Shown one piece after another: positions 16,311 through 25,283 of a stretch of DNA of 64,000 bases. Location of the stretch: contig CBDBDN010000008.1 in assembly GCA_965203855.1 (NCBI GenBank), positions 124,001-188,000 on the forward strand, written 5' to 3'. The position numbers were made by a program, and so were the translations under genes. This DNA is from Bin87 sp965203855 (lineage in GTDB: Bacteria; Chloroflexota; Dehalococcoidia; Lucifugimonadales; UBA3495). The notes under the pieces were generated by a model. That model saw only the letters and a program-made list of their open reading frames with translations, was not told the DNA's origin and did no database searches. Numbering within the stretch: the stretch's first letter is position 1; every line of letters begins with the position of its first letter.

Positions 16311-17030
16311 TCAGCCGACGGCGACAGCGGCGGCGGCGGTTGGTTCAGCGGTCAGTTCGGCAGTTGGTTCAGCGGTTTGTTCATCAGCGGTTTGTTCAAT
16401 GGAAACGGGGCGGAACTGGCCGGAGAGCAGGGCGTCCACCAGTTCCTCGCTGCGGGTGATGCCGGCGTCAAATTGGGTAACGACGCGCCCGATATGGCTG
16501 GCCAGATGGGCGTCGCTGCCGCCGGTGCCCAGGTATCCGGTGCGCCGGCAGAGGTCGTCGGCGCGGGCGTTTTCCTCCGGCTTGCTGCCGGCATTGACGC
16601 GCTCCACAATGGACACATCGTCAAACTGCTCGCCCTGCGCCATATACTCAACCAGGCCGATGCCGAACCGCCCCGGATGGGCCGGCACGACATAGCCGCC
16701 GTGATGCCGGGCGGCTTTAATCAGCTCGCGTCCGTCCATTTTGACATCGCCGAAGTCAATGTCGCGGTAGAGGCCGGGCGTAACGTTGTACACCAGCATA
16801 TGGCCGAAGCAGGTATCCAGCTCGGCGCCTTTGAGGACGATAACGCCGTATTCGGCGGCCAGCTGCGAATAATCGGCGTCAAAGTCAAACAGGCGATGCT
16901 CGGTAAGCACGATGCCGTCCACGGTAAAGCCGCGCTTGCGAAGCACATTAATCCATTTCAGGTACTGCTCAACGGTAGCGCGCGAATCGTCGGACGCCAC
17001 CGAGTGGCAGTGCAGGTCCAGATAAGTCAA
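16311..17030 (-). CDS. PHP-domain metal-dependent phosphohydrolase
   Basis: A 239-residue protein starting TYLDLHCHSVASDDS, the H-x-H metal site of PHP enzymes. Further ligands fit LTEHRLFD, ELDTCFGHMLVYN, PAHPGRFG and GGSDAHL. Such proteins hydrolyse phosphoesters, for example nucleotide or histidinol-phosphate-like substrates. The start is TTG at 17030 with GGAGG seven bases upstream; no ATG fits. The C-terminal 25 residues are a low-complexity Thr/Ala/Glu repeat (EQTADEQTAEPTAELTAEPT) encoded by short direct repeats. Confidence 0.82.
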   Translation of the reverse strand: MTYLDLHCHSVASDDSRATVEQYLKWINVLRKRGFTVDGIVLTEHRLFDFDADYSQLAAEYGVIVLKGAELDTCFGHMLVYNVTPGLYRDIDFGDVKMDGRELIKAARHHGGYVVPAHPGRFGIGLVEYMAQGEQFDDVSIVERVNAGSKPEENARADDLCRRTGYLGTGGSDAHLASHIGRVVTQFDAGITRSEELVDALLSGQFRPVSIEQTADEQTAEPTAELTAEPTAAAAVAVG

Positions 17031-17343
17031 GAGGCAGCCTCCGGCATCGTAATTCGGATGGCCGGCATCATAATTCGGGATGATGCCAACGGGCGATTAT
17101 ATTACAGCGCCCGGCCGGTTGCAAGTTGCGCGGGGCGGAGGGCGGAGTTTCCAATTAGGGCGTGTAGGCATATTAGCCGTCATTCCGGTTGTGGGGTATT
17201 TACGCCGATGGGCAGGATGGACGGGATTGGGTAATGGCATGGATGGAGGGAATGAATGGGGCTTGGGGGGGACGGGGGTGGGTTGACTAGCGGCGGGTAG
17301 GTTGGTATAAGGATGGCGTCAACCCGACAGAGCAGAGAGGTGA
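17031..17343. repeat. Intergenic region with short direct repeats
   Basis: Contains a doubled GGCATC(G/A)TAATTCGG unit (17042-17078). Positions 17181-17218 read CATTCCGGTTGTGGGGTATT followed by TACGCCGATGGGCAGGAT; a close copy lies at 54763-54800. G-rich stretches follow up to the methyltransferase gene. No coding sequence recognised. Confidence 0.5.
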
Positions 17344-17348
17344 TTGGT

Positions 17349-19083
17349 ATGCCGCCGCGCGGTCGTCGCTCCGGGAGGGGTTCGGTCGATTTACCCCCCC
17401 CCGTACATAAGTTCTAACAGCCGCTATCTTGCCGGCAATGCGCTGGTCTGCGGGGACAACATTGATGTCCTCAAAGAGCTGCCGGACGATTGTGTGGATC
17501 TGATTTATCTGGATCCGCCGTTCAACAGCAACCAGTTTTATGTGGCCGCCTTTGGCGACAAGGGGATGGTGCGGGCGCAGCTGCGGGACATCTGGCGGTG
17601 GACTGCGGAAACGGAAAATACTTATCAGCGGCGCATTCCGCACGGGCGGCTGCTGGACTGCCTGCGGGGCATCATCCTGCAAACGGGGGAGCAGTCCAAA
17701 ATGGCGGCGTACTGCGTCTATATGGGGCGGCGCCTGGCAGAAATGCACCGGGTGTTGAAACCGACGGGCAGCATCTATCTGCACTGCGATCCGCACGCCA
17801 ACGCTTATTTGCGGATTCTGATGGATGCGGTGTTTGGGGAAAAGCAGTTTCGGAATGAAATTGTCTGGGAACGCATCAAAGGGGCCGGCAAAACCAGCCA
17901 ATATGGCTATCGCAGCTTCGGTCGTTCAAGCGACAGCGTGCTGTTTTATTCAGCAAGCGATAAGTATCATTTCGACATCCAAGCAGTGGCTACGCCTTAC
18001 GCTGATGCGGAAAAGGACTTCCCCTATTCGGATAGCAAGGGAATGTACAAGCGGCGCAGTCCGTTTAGGCCGCCTGGCCTGGGGCCGCGTCCTAACCTTT
18101 GCTACGAGTACAAAGGAATATATCCCCCGCATCCATCGGGTTGGACCGTAAAGGAATCTCGCCTCATAGAACTCGACGAACAAGGCGAGCTTGAATGGGT
18201 ATCACCTGACCGGGTTTGGCGGAAGCAAAGGCCGGGCCCCGGCATCCTGCCAAACAATGTTTGGACGGATATTGTACTCCCGACTGGCTCTGAAAAGGTC
18301 GGCTATCCCACTCAGAAGCCGCTGGCGTTGTTGGAGCGGATCATTCGGGCGTCGTCGCAGCCGGGGGATTTGGTGCTGGATCCGTTTTGCGGGTGCGGGA
18401 CGGCGGCGGATGCGGCGGCGTCTTTGGGGCGCAAGTATCTGGGGGTTGACATCAGCGGCATTGCGGTGCGGGTGATGCAGCAGCGGCTGGAATCGCGGGG
18501 GGATGCGACGGCGCCGGCGGTCTATGGGCTGGAATGGGATGACTTTGACTGGCAAGAGTTTGAACGGCGCGCGCTGATGGGCCGGGATCAGGCGGAGGAC
18601 GGCGTTGACGGCTGGGCGTGGGCCGAGGACAAAGTGGCCGCTCTGCTCAACGCCGTGCCGAATCAGCGCAAGCAGGGCGACGGCGGCGTAGATGCCCGCT
18701 ATTACGGGGCGCTGGATTTGGACCGCAGCGAGGGCATTGTGGTGCCGATACAGGTCAAGATGTACGCGTCGGCGCAGCGGTCGGTAGGCCGGCCGGATGT
18801 AGATCGGCTGCTGGGCGTGCAGACGGACTTGCAGAAAAGGGGGCTGCACGCGCCGATGTCCATAATGGTGAGCCTGTATCCGCCGCCGGAGTCAGTGCGG
18901 GTGTTCGCCGCGCGGCAGGGTCGGGTTGAGTTGCACACGCGGGACGCCGGGCGGCAAGAGTATCCGGTGATGCAGGCGCTGAGCGTGCAGGAGATGCTGC
19001 AACGGGATGCGCGGCCGGCGCTGCCGCCGGTTGACCCGCGCGCGCTGGTGGGGGATACGCAGGACAAGATGCTGCTGGCATAG
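17349..19083 (+). CDS. DNA methyltransferase fused to a PD-(D/E)XK nuclease, start out of frame across a C9 tract (putatively phase-variable)
   Basis: The body is a beta-class amino-methyltransferase with catalytic motif DLIYLDPPFNS and, near residue 350, AdoMet motif VLDPFCGCGTAADAA. The C-terminal 170 residues carry a nuclease-like core (KQGDGGVDAR ... VPIQVKM), so it may both modify and cut. The best start is the ATG at 17349, six bases after AGGTGA. It is one base out of frame with the body because of nine consecutive C residues at 17394-17402. Eight Cs would join MPPRGRRSGRGS...LPPPYISSNSRYLAGNALVCGDN. As sequenced only a TTG at 17344, placed almost on the ribosome site, could start the long frame. 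Confidence 0.82.
17394..17402 (+). repeat. C9 homopolymer in the 5' end of the methyltransferase gene
   Basis: Nine consecutive cytosines, about 45 bases after the likely ATG. Loss of one C restores the frame. Poly-C and poly-G tracts in this position switch mod genes in several pathogens. Confidence 0.8.
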
Positions 19084-19127
19084 GGATCTGGGGGGATGGC
19101 ATGGATAAAGGGGATGAATGGGGATTT

Positions 19128-19200
19128 TGGATTCCGGCTTGCGCCGGAATGACGGTTGGGGGGATGGGATGACGGTTGTGAGGGCGGGATGACGATTGCG
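19128..19200. repeat. Half palindromic element and GATGACGGTTG repeats
   Basis: ATTCCGGCTTGCGCCGGAAT followed by three imperfect (G)GGATGACG(G/A)TTG units between the methyltransferase gene and the monooxygenase fragment. Confidence 0.7.
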
Positions 19201-19212
19201 GGGGCGCAATGG

Positions 19213-19383
19213 TGGGAGGCTATTGGAATGATTCCGCGGATGTGGACGGAGGATCCGTTTTCGCATTCCGGCGAGTTTTACAATATCCCGCCGCGTTCCG
19301 TCATCCCCAAGCCGGTGCAGAATCCGCGCCTGCCGATGTGGATGGCGTGCACCCAGCCGGCGTCTTTCGGCGAGGCCGGCTAA
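19213..19383 (+). pseudogene. Fragment of a luciferase-like monooxygenase gene
   Basis: About 57 codons (EAIGMIPRMWTEDPFSHSGE... to QPASFGEAG, then a stop) match the middle of the complete gene at 60662-61732 almost base for base over 61066-61232. No start, flavin-binding ends or ribosome site are present. It is a partial, non-functional duplicate. The next feature is a strong hairpin that also has a diverged copy after the complete gene. Confidence 0.85.
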
Positions 19384-19389
19384 TTGGGC

Positions 19390-19435
19390 GTGTCGCCGCC
19401 CGTCGCTGCTGCCACGCGGCGACGGGCGGCGACAC
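19390..19435. repeat. Perfect 17 bp-stem hairpin, copy A
   Basis: Arms GTGTCGCCGCCCGTCGC and its exact complement, with a 12-base loop. An imperfect copy is at 61774-61820 downstream of the complete monooxygenase gene. Confidence 0.8.
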
Positions 19436-19453
19436 GGCTGTTGAGAGTTACTG

Positions 19454-19936
19454 ATGCAGAGCTTTAAGTACTACGGACTGGGTTTTGCCATCGTCGTGGT
19501 TGCAGTGCTGGTTTCAACCGGCTTGCAAATAGCGGCGGGGTATTTGCCGGCCGGCCAGATTGCCAGTACACTGATTGCCAACCTGTCCGGCATCACCATT
19601 GGGAGCATCATCATGGTAATCGGATTTCTCCGGGACAACCGGCTTGAGCAGGAACGGCAGCGCACCGAAGAGGCGCAGCGGCGGGCTGACGCAGCCGAGG
19701 CCAGGGTATTAGAGGAGCGCAGACGCGCCGAAACGGAACGGGAGCGGGCGGCCCAGGAAAGCGCGCGGGCGGCCCAAGAAAGCGTACGCGCAACCCAAGA
19801 GCGGGAGCGCGTCGATCGGCTGCTGGATGAAATGAACGCTGTGCACCAGCGCTACGCTGACGCTACGGAGGCCATGATCAAGCGGATGCAAGAGCTTGAC
19901 GCCCGGGAAGCGGCCGGTTCGCAGCCGGATAAGTAG
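19454..19936 (+). CDS. Two-helix membrane protein with coiled coil (multicopy family, member 3)
   Basis: A 160-residue protein. It has two N-terminal hydrophobic segments (GLGFAIVVVAVLVSTGLQIA and LSGITIGSIIMVIGFL), then a charged coiled coil (EQERQRTEEAQRRADAAEAR, ERAAQESARAAQESVRATQE) and a shorter C-terminal helix (MNAVHQRYADATEAMIKRMQ). Its plan resembles the proteins at 11449, 14547 and 29749, although the helices themselves are divergent. The ATG at 19454 has GAGAG upstream. Function unknown. Confidence 0.6.
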   Translation: MQSFKYYGLGFAIVVVAVLVSTGLQIAAGYLPAGQIASTLIANLSGITIGSIIMVIGFLRDNRLEQERQRTEEAQRRADAAEARVLEERRRAETERERAAQESARAAQESVRATQERERVDRLLDEMNAVHQRYADATEAMIKRMQELDAREAAGSQPDK

Positions 19937-19968
19937 CGCGCTCCGGCTGCGTCTGCCGTCAATCTCCG

Positions 19969-20271
19969 TCAGTCTGATGACGGCAGCTGTTTGGCTTCTT
20001 GCAATTCCATCGGCGCGCCGTTGAGGCGCAGGTCGCACTTGCCGGCTTTGGTAATCAGCACCGACACGCTGCCGTCGGCGGAGGTCAGGCGTTTGCCCAT
20101 GGTTACGGCCGCGGCGTCGTCAGCGGATGCGGCTCCGCCAAAATCTACATTGGGGCCTTTGATTTGCAACGGCACGGCACCGTCGGTTAATTCCCCGTCG
20201 CCGCTGGCTTTGCTGATAATCATTTCCGCCCCGCCGGGGCCAACATAGCGCTGTCCGGTTTTCAGGTTCAT
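19969..20271 (-). CDS. Small protein with two desulforedoxin-like repeats lacking cysteine ligands
   Basis: A 100-residue protein built of two similar halves: GQRYVGPGGAEMIISKASGDGELTDG and GKRLTSADGSVSVLITKAGKCDLRLNGAPMEL. The pattern recalls desulforedoxin-type knuckles (RY.CP.CGAE..V.KAG.G.L.C.G.PM), but the Cys positions hold Gly, Asp or Ala, leaving one Cys in the protein. It may keep the fold without binding iron or zinc. The ATG at 20271 has GAGG ten bases upstream; a TTG at 20280 is an alternative. I do not recognise a named family, so the comparison is by eye only. Confidence 0.45.
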   Translation of the reverse strand: MNLKTGQRYVGPGGAEMIISKASGDGELTDGAVPLQIKGPNVDFGGAASADDAAAVTMGKRLTSADGSVSVLITKAGKCDLRLNGAPMELQEAKQLPSSD

Positions 20272-20280
20272 CGCTGGCAA

Positions 20281-20566
20281 TACCTCGCTGGTTCAATGGC
20301 CGTATCGGTTTCAGTGGCTATACCGGTTCAGTGGCCTTACCGGTTTAGTGGATGGCGTGCAACAGGCTACTGCCGGAATTATAGCCAGCGGCGGCAAAAT
20401 GCGTCAATCAGATGGGTATGGCAGAGAGGTATGGCGGGTAAGGCATTCGCTGCCGCCGCCATCCGTTTGTGGTACATTATGCCCGCCGCGTACTCCGCAT
20501 AGATCAGCCGGCATCAATCAGACGGCATAAATTAGCCGGAATAAATCAGAGGGAGGTTGCCGTTTT
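20281..20566. repeat. Intergenic region with 17-base tandem repeats
   Basis: Positions 20290-20350 contain about four imperfect copies of GGTTCAGTGGCCTTACC. Positions 20511-20555 contain shorter ATCAGCCGGCAT-like repeats just before the ribosome-binding site of the next gene. No conserved coding sequence is apparent. Confidence 0.55.
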
Positions 20567-22915
20567 ATGCTTGACTACCAACCCAATATCGTCCTGGCCG
20601 ACCCGGATACCAGCTATCGGGTGGTTGGCACGCGTCCGGTACGGCATGACGGGCCGGATAAGGTGATGGGACGCGCCCGCTACGCCGCCGACATCCATTT
20701 GCCGGGGATGCTGCACGGCAAGATTCTACGCAGCCCCCATGCCCATGCCCGCATCAAAGGAATTGACGCCAGCCGGGCATTGGCACTGCCCGGCGTTTAT
20801 GCCGTGGTTACCGGGGCCGATTTTCCCGAAGTCTCTGCCGAAATCAAAGACCAGGAGGAAGGGGCCACCGTCAACTACGGCTTTTACAGCCGCAATGTGA
20901 TGGCGCGGGAAAAGGCGTTGTATCGCGGCCATGCCGTTGCCGCTATTGCCGCCGACTCGCCGCATCTGGCGGAGGAAGCCCTGGCGCTGATTGCAGTGGA
21001 TTGGGAAGTTTTGACGCCGGCGCTGACCGCCGCCGAAGCGATGGCGCCCGATGCCCCGATAGTGCATGAACGGCTGGTTACGCTGTCCAATCCGGCGCAG
21101 CGTTCCGGAGGCTGGGCCGAGGGGGCGGCGGGCGACGGCTCCAATGTGTCCAATCATTTCCGGTTCACGCTGGGCGATGTAGATGCCGGTTTCGCCGAAG
21201 CCGACGCCGTTGTAGAACGGGAATATCGCACCTGCGCGGTGCATCAGGGGTACATTGAGCCGCATTCGGCCACGGCGCGCTGGAACGCCGACGGCACCGT
21301 TACCATCTGGGCCAGCAGCCAGGGGCATTTCGCCCTGCGCGACCATACCAGCCGCATCCTGGGCGTATCCGTTGGCCGGGTCAATGTGGTGCCGATGGAA
21401 ATTGGCGGCGGTTTCGGCGGCAAGGGGCAGGGCGGCTGTTATCTGGAGCCGGTCGTGGCCGCGCTGGCGCGCAAGACCGGCCATCCGGTTAAGATTGCGA
21501 TGACGCGGCCCGAAGTTTTCACCGGCACCGGCCCGACCTCCGGGACGCAGATTAAGGTCAAAGTGGGCGGGACGCGGGACGGCCGCTTTACGGCGGCGCA
21601 GGCGACGCTGATTTACGAGGCGGGGGCGTTTCCCGGCTCGCCGGTGCCCAGCGGCTGCCGCACGATGTTTGCGCCCTACGACATTCCCAACGGGTTCGTT
21701 GAGGGCTACGATGTGGTTACCAATGTGCCGAAAGCGGCGGCCTACCGCGCGCCCGGTTCGCCGGCGGCGTCTTTTGCGGCGGAGCAGGCGATTGACGAGC
21801 TCTGCGCCAAACTGGGCGTTGACCCGGTAGAGTTCCGCCTCAAGAACGCATCCAAAGAGGGAAGCCGTCAGATTGCCGGCCCGGTTTTCCGGCGCATCGG
21901 GATGCAGGAAATCCTGCAAGCCACGCAGGAGCATCCGCATATGGCGGCGCCGGTGCCGGCGCCGTCCGGGCCGGGCAAGCGCACCGGACGGGGCATCGCC
22001 GCCGGCGCCTGGTTCAATGGCACCGGCCCGGCCAGCGCCGTAGCCAGCGTAATGCCGGACGGCACCATCAGTCTGGTTGAGGGTTCGCCGGACATTGGCG
22101 GCTCCCGGGCGGCGATGGCGATGCATATAGCCGAAGCGCTGGGGCTGCCCGCCGAGCGCATCAAGCCGTCTATCGCGGACACCGACAGCATCGGCTACAG
22201 CAGCGGCGCCGGCGGCAGCGGCGTAACTTTCAAGATGGGCACCGCCGTTTATCAGGCCGGCGAGGATGTGCGCCGGCAGCTGATTGAACGCGCCGCCCGC
22301 ATCTGGGAAGTGCCGGTTGAGGATGTTGAGTACCAGGCCGACGGGACGCTGGCGCACCGTTCCGATGATGCGCTGCGGATGACTTTTGAGCAGCTGGCGC
22401 GCCGTCTTAATGGCACCGGCGGCCCCGTAGTAGGACGGGCTACGGCCAATCCCGGCGGCGTCGGCAACGCTTTCGCCATCAACATTGCCGATGTTGAGGT
22501 GGACACCGAGACCGGCAAGGTGGAAGTGCTGCGTTTTACCGCCGTGCAGGACTGCGGCAAGGCGATTCATCCCAGCTATGTGGAGGGGCAGATTCAGGGC
22601 GGCGCGGTGCAGGGCATCGGCTGGGCGCTGAACGAGGAATACTGCTTTGACGCCAGCGGGCAGATGCTCAATGCGTCGTTCCTGGATTACCGGATGCCTA
22701 CCGCGCTGGACTTGCCGATGATTGACACGGTGATAGTGGAGGTGGCGAACCCGGGTCATCCGCTGGGGGTGCGCGGCGTGGGCGAAGTGTCGCTGGTGCC
22801 GCCAATGGCGGCCATCGGCAACGCCATCGCGGATGCGACGGGGGCGCGGCTGGAACGGCTGCCCATGCATCCCGGGGCGGTGCTGGAGGCGCTGTGGGGA
22901 GAGGATGGAGGGTAA
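20567..22915 (+). CDS. Xanthine dehydrogenase-family molybdopterin-binding subunit
   Basis: A large molybdenum hydroxylase subunit of 782 residues. The first domain (VVGTRPVRHDGPDKVMGRARYAADI, LRSPHAHARI) and the molybdopterin core (EIGGGFGGKG, AAAYRAPGSPAASFAAEQA, GSGVTFKMGTAVYQAG) are clear. The catalytic Glu lies in GVRGVGEVSLVPP. The AYRAPGSP loop matches neither form I CO dehydrogenase (AYxCSFR) nor form II (AYRGAGR), so an aromatic or purine-type hydroxylase is more likely than CODH. No FAD or iron-sulfur subunit gene is adjacent. Ribosome site GGGAGG precedes ATG 20567. Confidence 0.9.
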   Translation: MLDYQPNIVLADPDTSYRVVGTRPVRHDGPDKVMGRARYAADIHLPGMLHGKILRSPHAHARIKGIDASRALALPGVYAVVTGADFPEVSAEIKDQEEGATVNYGFYSRNVMAREKALYRGHAVAAIAADSPHLAEEALALIAVDWEVLTPALTAAEAMAPDAPIVHERLVTLSNPAQRSGGWAEGAAGDGSNVSNHFRFTLGDVDAGFAEADAVVEREYRTCAVHQGYIEPHSATARWNADGTVTIWASSQGHFALRDHTSRILGVSVGRVNVVPMEIGGGFGGKGQGGCYLEPVVAALARKTGHPVKIAMTRPEVFTGTGPTSGTQIKVKVGGTRDGRFTAAQATLIYEAGAFPGSPVPSGCRTMFAPYDIPNGFVEGYDVVTNVPKAAAYRAPGSPAASFAAEQAIDELCAKLGVDPVEFRLKNASKEGSRQIAGPVFRRIGMQEILQATQEHPHMAAPVPAPSGPGKRTGRGIAAGAWFNGTGPASAVASVMPDGTISLVEGSPDIGGSRAAMAMHIAEALGLPAERIKPSIADTDSIGYSSGAGGSGVTFKMGTAVYQAGEDVRRQLIERAARIWEVPVEDVEYQADGTLAHRSDDALRMTFEQLARRLNGTGGPVVGRATANPGGVGNAFAINIADVEVDTETGKVEVLRFTAVQDCGKAIHPSYVEGQIQGGAVQGIGWALNEEYCFDASGQMLNASFLDYRMPTALDLPMIDTVIVEVANPGHPLGVRGVGEVSLVPPMAAIGNAIADATGARLERLPMHPGAVLEALWGEDGG

Positions 22916-22923
22916 CTACGGAC

Positions 22924-22952
22924 AACCGTCATTCCGGCGCAAGCCGGAATCC
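22924..22952. repeat. Half palindromic element
   Basis: CGTCATTCCGGCGCAAGCCGG followed by AAT, one arm of the recurrent element, directly before a second hairpin. Confidence 0.75.
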
Positions 22953-22982
22953 AGTGGGGGCGAATGGTTGTTCGCCCCCACT
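22953..22982. terminator. Hairpin between convergent genes
   Basis: Perfect 12 bp stem AGTGGGGGCGAA / TTCGCCCCCACT with loop TGGTTG, placed between the convergent xanthine dehydrogenase-like and helicase genes. No T tract follows. It resembles the hairpins at 41050 and 51918. Confidence 0.5.
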
Positions 22983-23006
22983 AGTTATGTCCGTTGCGAC
23001 TCGGAT

Positions 23007-25274
23007 TTACACCGCAACCATCCGTCCATTGCGGAATTTCCGGCTAGGGCCGGCTTTGGCTGCTAACAGCAGTCGGGTTGCCAGCTCAATGCCTTTCACC
23101 TTGTCAATATCGGCGTTGCTGATATTATAGGATTTGGCCGGCTCGATGCAGTTCTGGCATCCCAACCGACAGCGGCAGGACTGGGCGATTTCCACGCCCT
23201 TTTCCAAAGCGGTTTCCCATACCTCAAACAGTTTCTTGGCGACTCCGATGCCGCCGGAATAGTTCTCGTAGTAGAAAGCCGCCGGGTCGCCGCCGGCGCG
23301 GGAATAAGAGCTGGTGTCAAAGCGGTCTGCCGGGATCACGAACATCGCGCCGACGCGCAGCATATGCTCCACTGCGCCAACGCCGGCCGAGGCGACATCG
23401 CTTTCCGGTATGTTAATCCAGAAAGCGTGCAACCTATTCTGATAATGGGCTTCGTTGGCGCCCCCAACGCCCTTGACCTCGTCGTTCCGTTCATCCACTA
23501 GCTTATAGCCGGTGAAATTGGTTACTACATTCAATGAGCCGTAGTAAGCTTCGACATCGCCGTAGCTAAACCCGTCGAAAATGTCCGATTGATTTAGCAC
23601 GGTGAAAAACCCGGCCTCGGTCCGCAGATTGGGGTCGGCGTCTTCAAGAACTACGGCGTGTTCTTCGTGCGAGCGTACCAAATAGCGCCGCCCGAAAAAT
23701 GTAAAAATGGCCCCGATGTAGGCTTCACGAAAGCGACGGGCTGCTGAAATCTTGCCGATCTCCTCATTCCCGCGCTTCAGGTCAAACGACTGCCCAATAC
23801 CGCCGCGCATATTAAGGCGCGGATGTGGCTTGTACCCTTTCGGAGGCTTGCCCGCATCCTTTACTGCCGCATCAAAAAACGCGTCGCCCAGAATATCTTT
23901 CTCCAATGGATGCACTTGGCCGTCGGTTTCTGCGGCCAGAGGAGCAAGGTGATTATCAATCAGCTCTTCATTGCCGGGGTCGATCACCAGCTGATCAAAG
24001 GGCTTGTTGAGGAAAGCGTCCAGGTTGCCCACAAAAAAGCGGTCAATCGGGTCGTTCATTGCATAGAACAACACCAGGGCGTCTTTGTCCCAACCGCGCC
24101 CGGCGCGCCCAATTTGCTGCCATGCCGACATAATGCTGGGCGGGAACCCCGCCAGGATGACAGCATCCAAACCGCCAATATCCAGACCGAGCTCTAGGGC
24201 GTTGGTGGTGAACACAACGTCAATATCGCCCGACTTGATCCGCTGCTGAATATCCTGCCGGTCATCGTTTTTCAAGTCGGCGTGAAACGCCGATATTCGC
24301 TCCGGGTTTATCCCGCTTTCTTGCGCTTTGCGTCGGCAGTTGCGGAATGCCTCTTCCAAAAACCGCTTGGTCGGACAGAACACCAGAGTCTGGAGGTTTT
24401 CGGCAATAGCGGCTAATGCTGCCTGTTCAACGCGCAGCCGCAAAATTTCCCAATACTGGTAATCGGGAATATCCGGGTTGACGAACACAAAATGACGCTC
24501 TGGACGAAGCACATCACGGGCCGAAATCACTTCCACTGCGCGGCCGGTGAGCGCTTTGGCGTGTTCCTGCGGATTAGCGCAAGTGGCTGTCGACAGAAAC
24601 ACTCGTGGCTGAGCGCCGATGCGGTTCAATTGCAGAAAGAACCGACGGAGCAGCAGCGACATATTGCCGCCGAAAAATCCCCGGTATTCGTGCATTTCGT
24701 CGATGACGACATAGCGCAAGTCGCGCAGGAAATTTGCCCACAGTTCCCGCCATCCTAGAAATGACATATTAAGGTATTCGGGATTGGTCAGCAAAATCTG
24801 CGGCGGGTGGTCGCGCAACATCTTTTTGACGTCGTCGGGGGTGTCGCCGTCATAGGGCCAGGAATTGATGTCCAAGGGCTGACAAAGCTGCTCAATCTGC
24901 GTCCGCTGATCAAATGCCAGAGCTTTCATCGGGTAAATCATCAGTGCGTGGGAGCCTTCATTACGCACCAACGAATGGAGCATAGGCGCGGTGAACGCCA
25001 ATGTTTTCCCGCTGGCCGTGGGCGATTCCATAACCACATCGGCGCCGCTCAACGATTTTGCGATAGCGTCGTACTGGTGCTGATAAGGTTGAGAGATGCC
25101 AGCTCCGATTAGCGCATCGCACACCGACGAATCCAGCTGCGCCGGCCATTCATCCGCGTTTTGAGGCTGGACGCGACCAAGCGTGCCAGTATGTATTTCG
25201 TCGCCAGCCCGCAGCGCGTCGAACTCGCTCAATCGCGCCCGAAACCGGTCAATGTCAAATTGCTGCGTCTGCAT
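23007..25274 (-). CDS. DEAD/DEAH-box helicase with C-terminal DUF1998-type cysteine domain (MrfA/Hrq1-like)
   Basis: A 755-residue superfamily 2 helicase. It shows motif I SPTASGKTLAF, motif II VIDEMHEYRG (DEMH), motif III LSTATCANP, and late motifs TNALELGLDIGGLDAVILAGFPPS and QQIGRAGRG. The C-terminal region ends with CRCRLGCQNCIEP, the four-cysteine cluster of MrfA-type repair helicases. These act on DNA damage such as mitomycin adducts; homologous domains also occur in DISARM, but no DISARM genes are nearby. The ATG at 25274 is only nine bases from a TATAAT box, so the mRNA may be leaderless. Longer in-frame starts would lie upstream of that promoter. Confidence 0.88.
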   Translation of the reverse strand: MQTQQFDIDRFRARLSEFDALRAGDEIHTGTLGRVQPQNADEWPAQLDSSVCDALIGAGISQPYQHQYDAIAKSLSGADVVMESPTASGKTLAFTAPMLHSLVRNEGSHALMIYPMKALAFDQRTQIEQLCQPLDINSWPYDGDTPDDVKKMLRDHPPQILLTNPEYLNMSFLGWRELWANFLRDLRYVVIDEMHEYRGFFGGNMSLLLRRFFLQLNRIGAQPRVFLSTATCANPQEHAKALTGRAVEVISARDVLRPERHFVFVNPDIPDYQYWEILRLRVEQAALAAIAENLQTLVFCPTKRFLEEAFRNCRRKAQESGINPERISAFHADLKNDDRQDIQQRIKSGDIDVVFTTNALELGLDIGGLDAVILAGFPPSIMSAWQQIGRAGRGWDKDALVLFYAMNDPIDRFFVGNLDAFLNKPFDQLVIDPGNEELIDNHLAPLAAETDGQVHPLEKDILGDAFFDAAVKDAGKPPKGYKPHPRLNMRGGIGQSFDLKRGNEEIGKISAARRFREAYIGAIFTFFGRRYLVRSHEEHAVVLEDADPNLRTEAGFFTVLNQSDIFDGFSYGDVEAYYGSLNVVTNFTGYKLVDERNDEVKGVGGANEAHYQNRLHAFWINIPESDVASAGVGAVEHMLRVGAMFVIPADRFDTSSYSRAGGDPAAFYYENYSGGIGVAKKLFEVWETALEKGVEIAQSCRCRLGCQNCIEPAKSYNISNADIDKVKGIELATRLLLAAKAGPSRKFRNGRMVAV

Positions 25275-25283
25275 AATTCGGTG

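Noticed and set aside
20290..20350. Possible iteron or CRISPR repeats
   Set aside because: Only four imperfect 17-base units with no spacers, no replication gene nearby; best described as a simple tandem repeat.
20726..22870. 714-codon open frame on the minus strand
   Set aside because: It is the antisense shadow of the xanthine dehydrogenase-like gene; high GC keeps it free of stops. The sense protein has the conserved molybdenum motifs.
20567..22915. Assignment as carbon monoxide dehydrogenase large subunit (coxL)
   Set aside because: The active-site loop is AYRAPGSP rather than AYxCSFR or AYRGAGR, and coxM/coxS are not nearby.
23007..25274. Helicase as part of a DISARM or other known defence locus
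   Set aside because: No drmA, drmC, PLD or methyltransferase partner is adjacent; the DUF1998-type Cys cluster alone fits stand-alone MrfA-like repair helicases.
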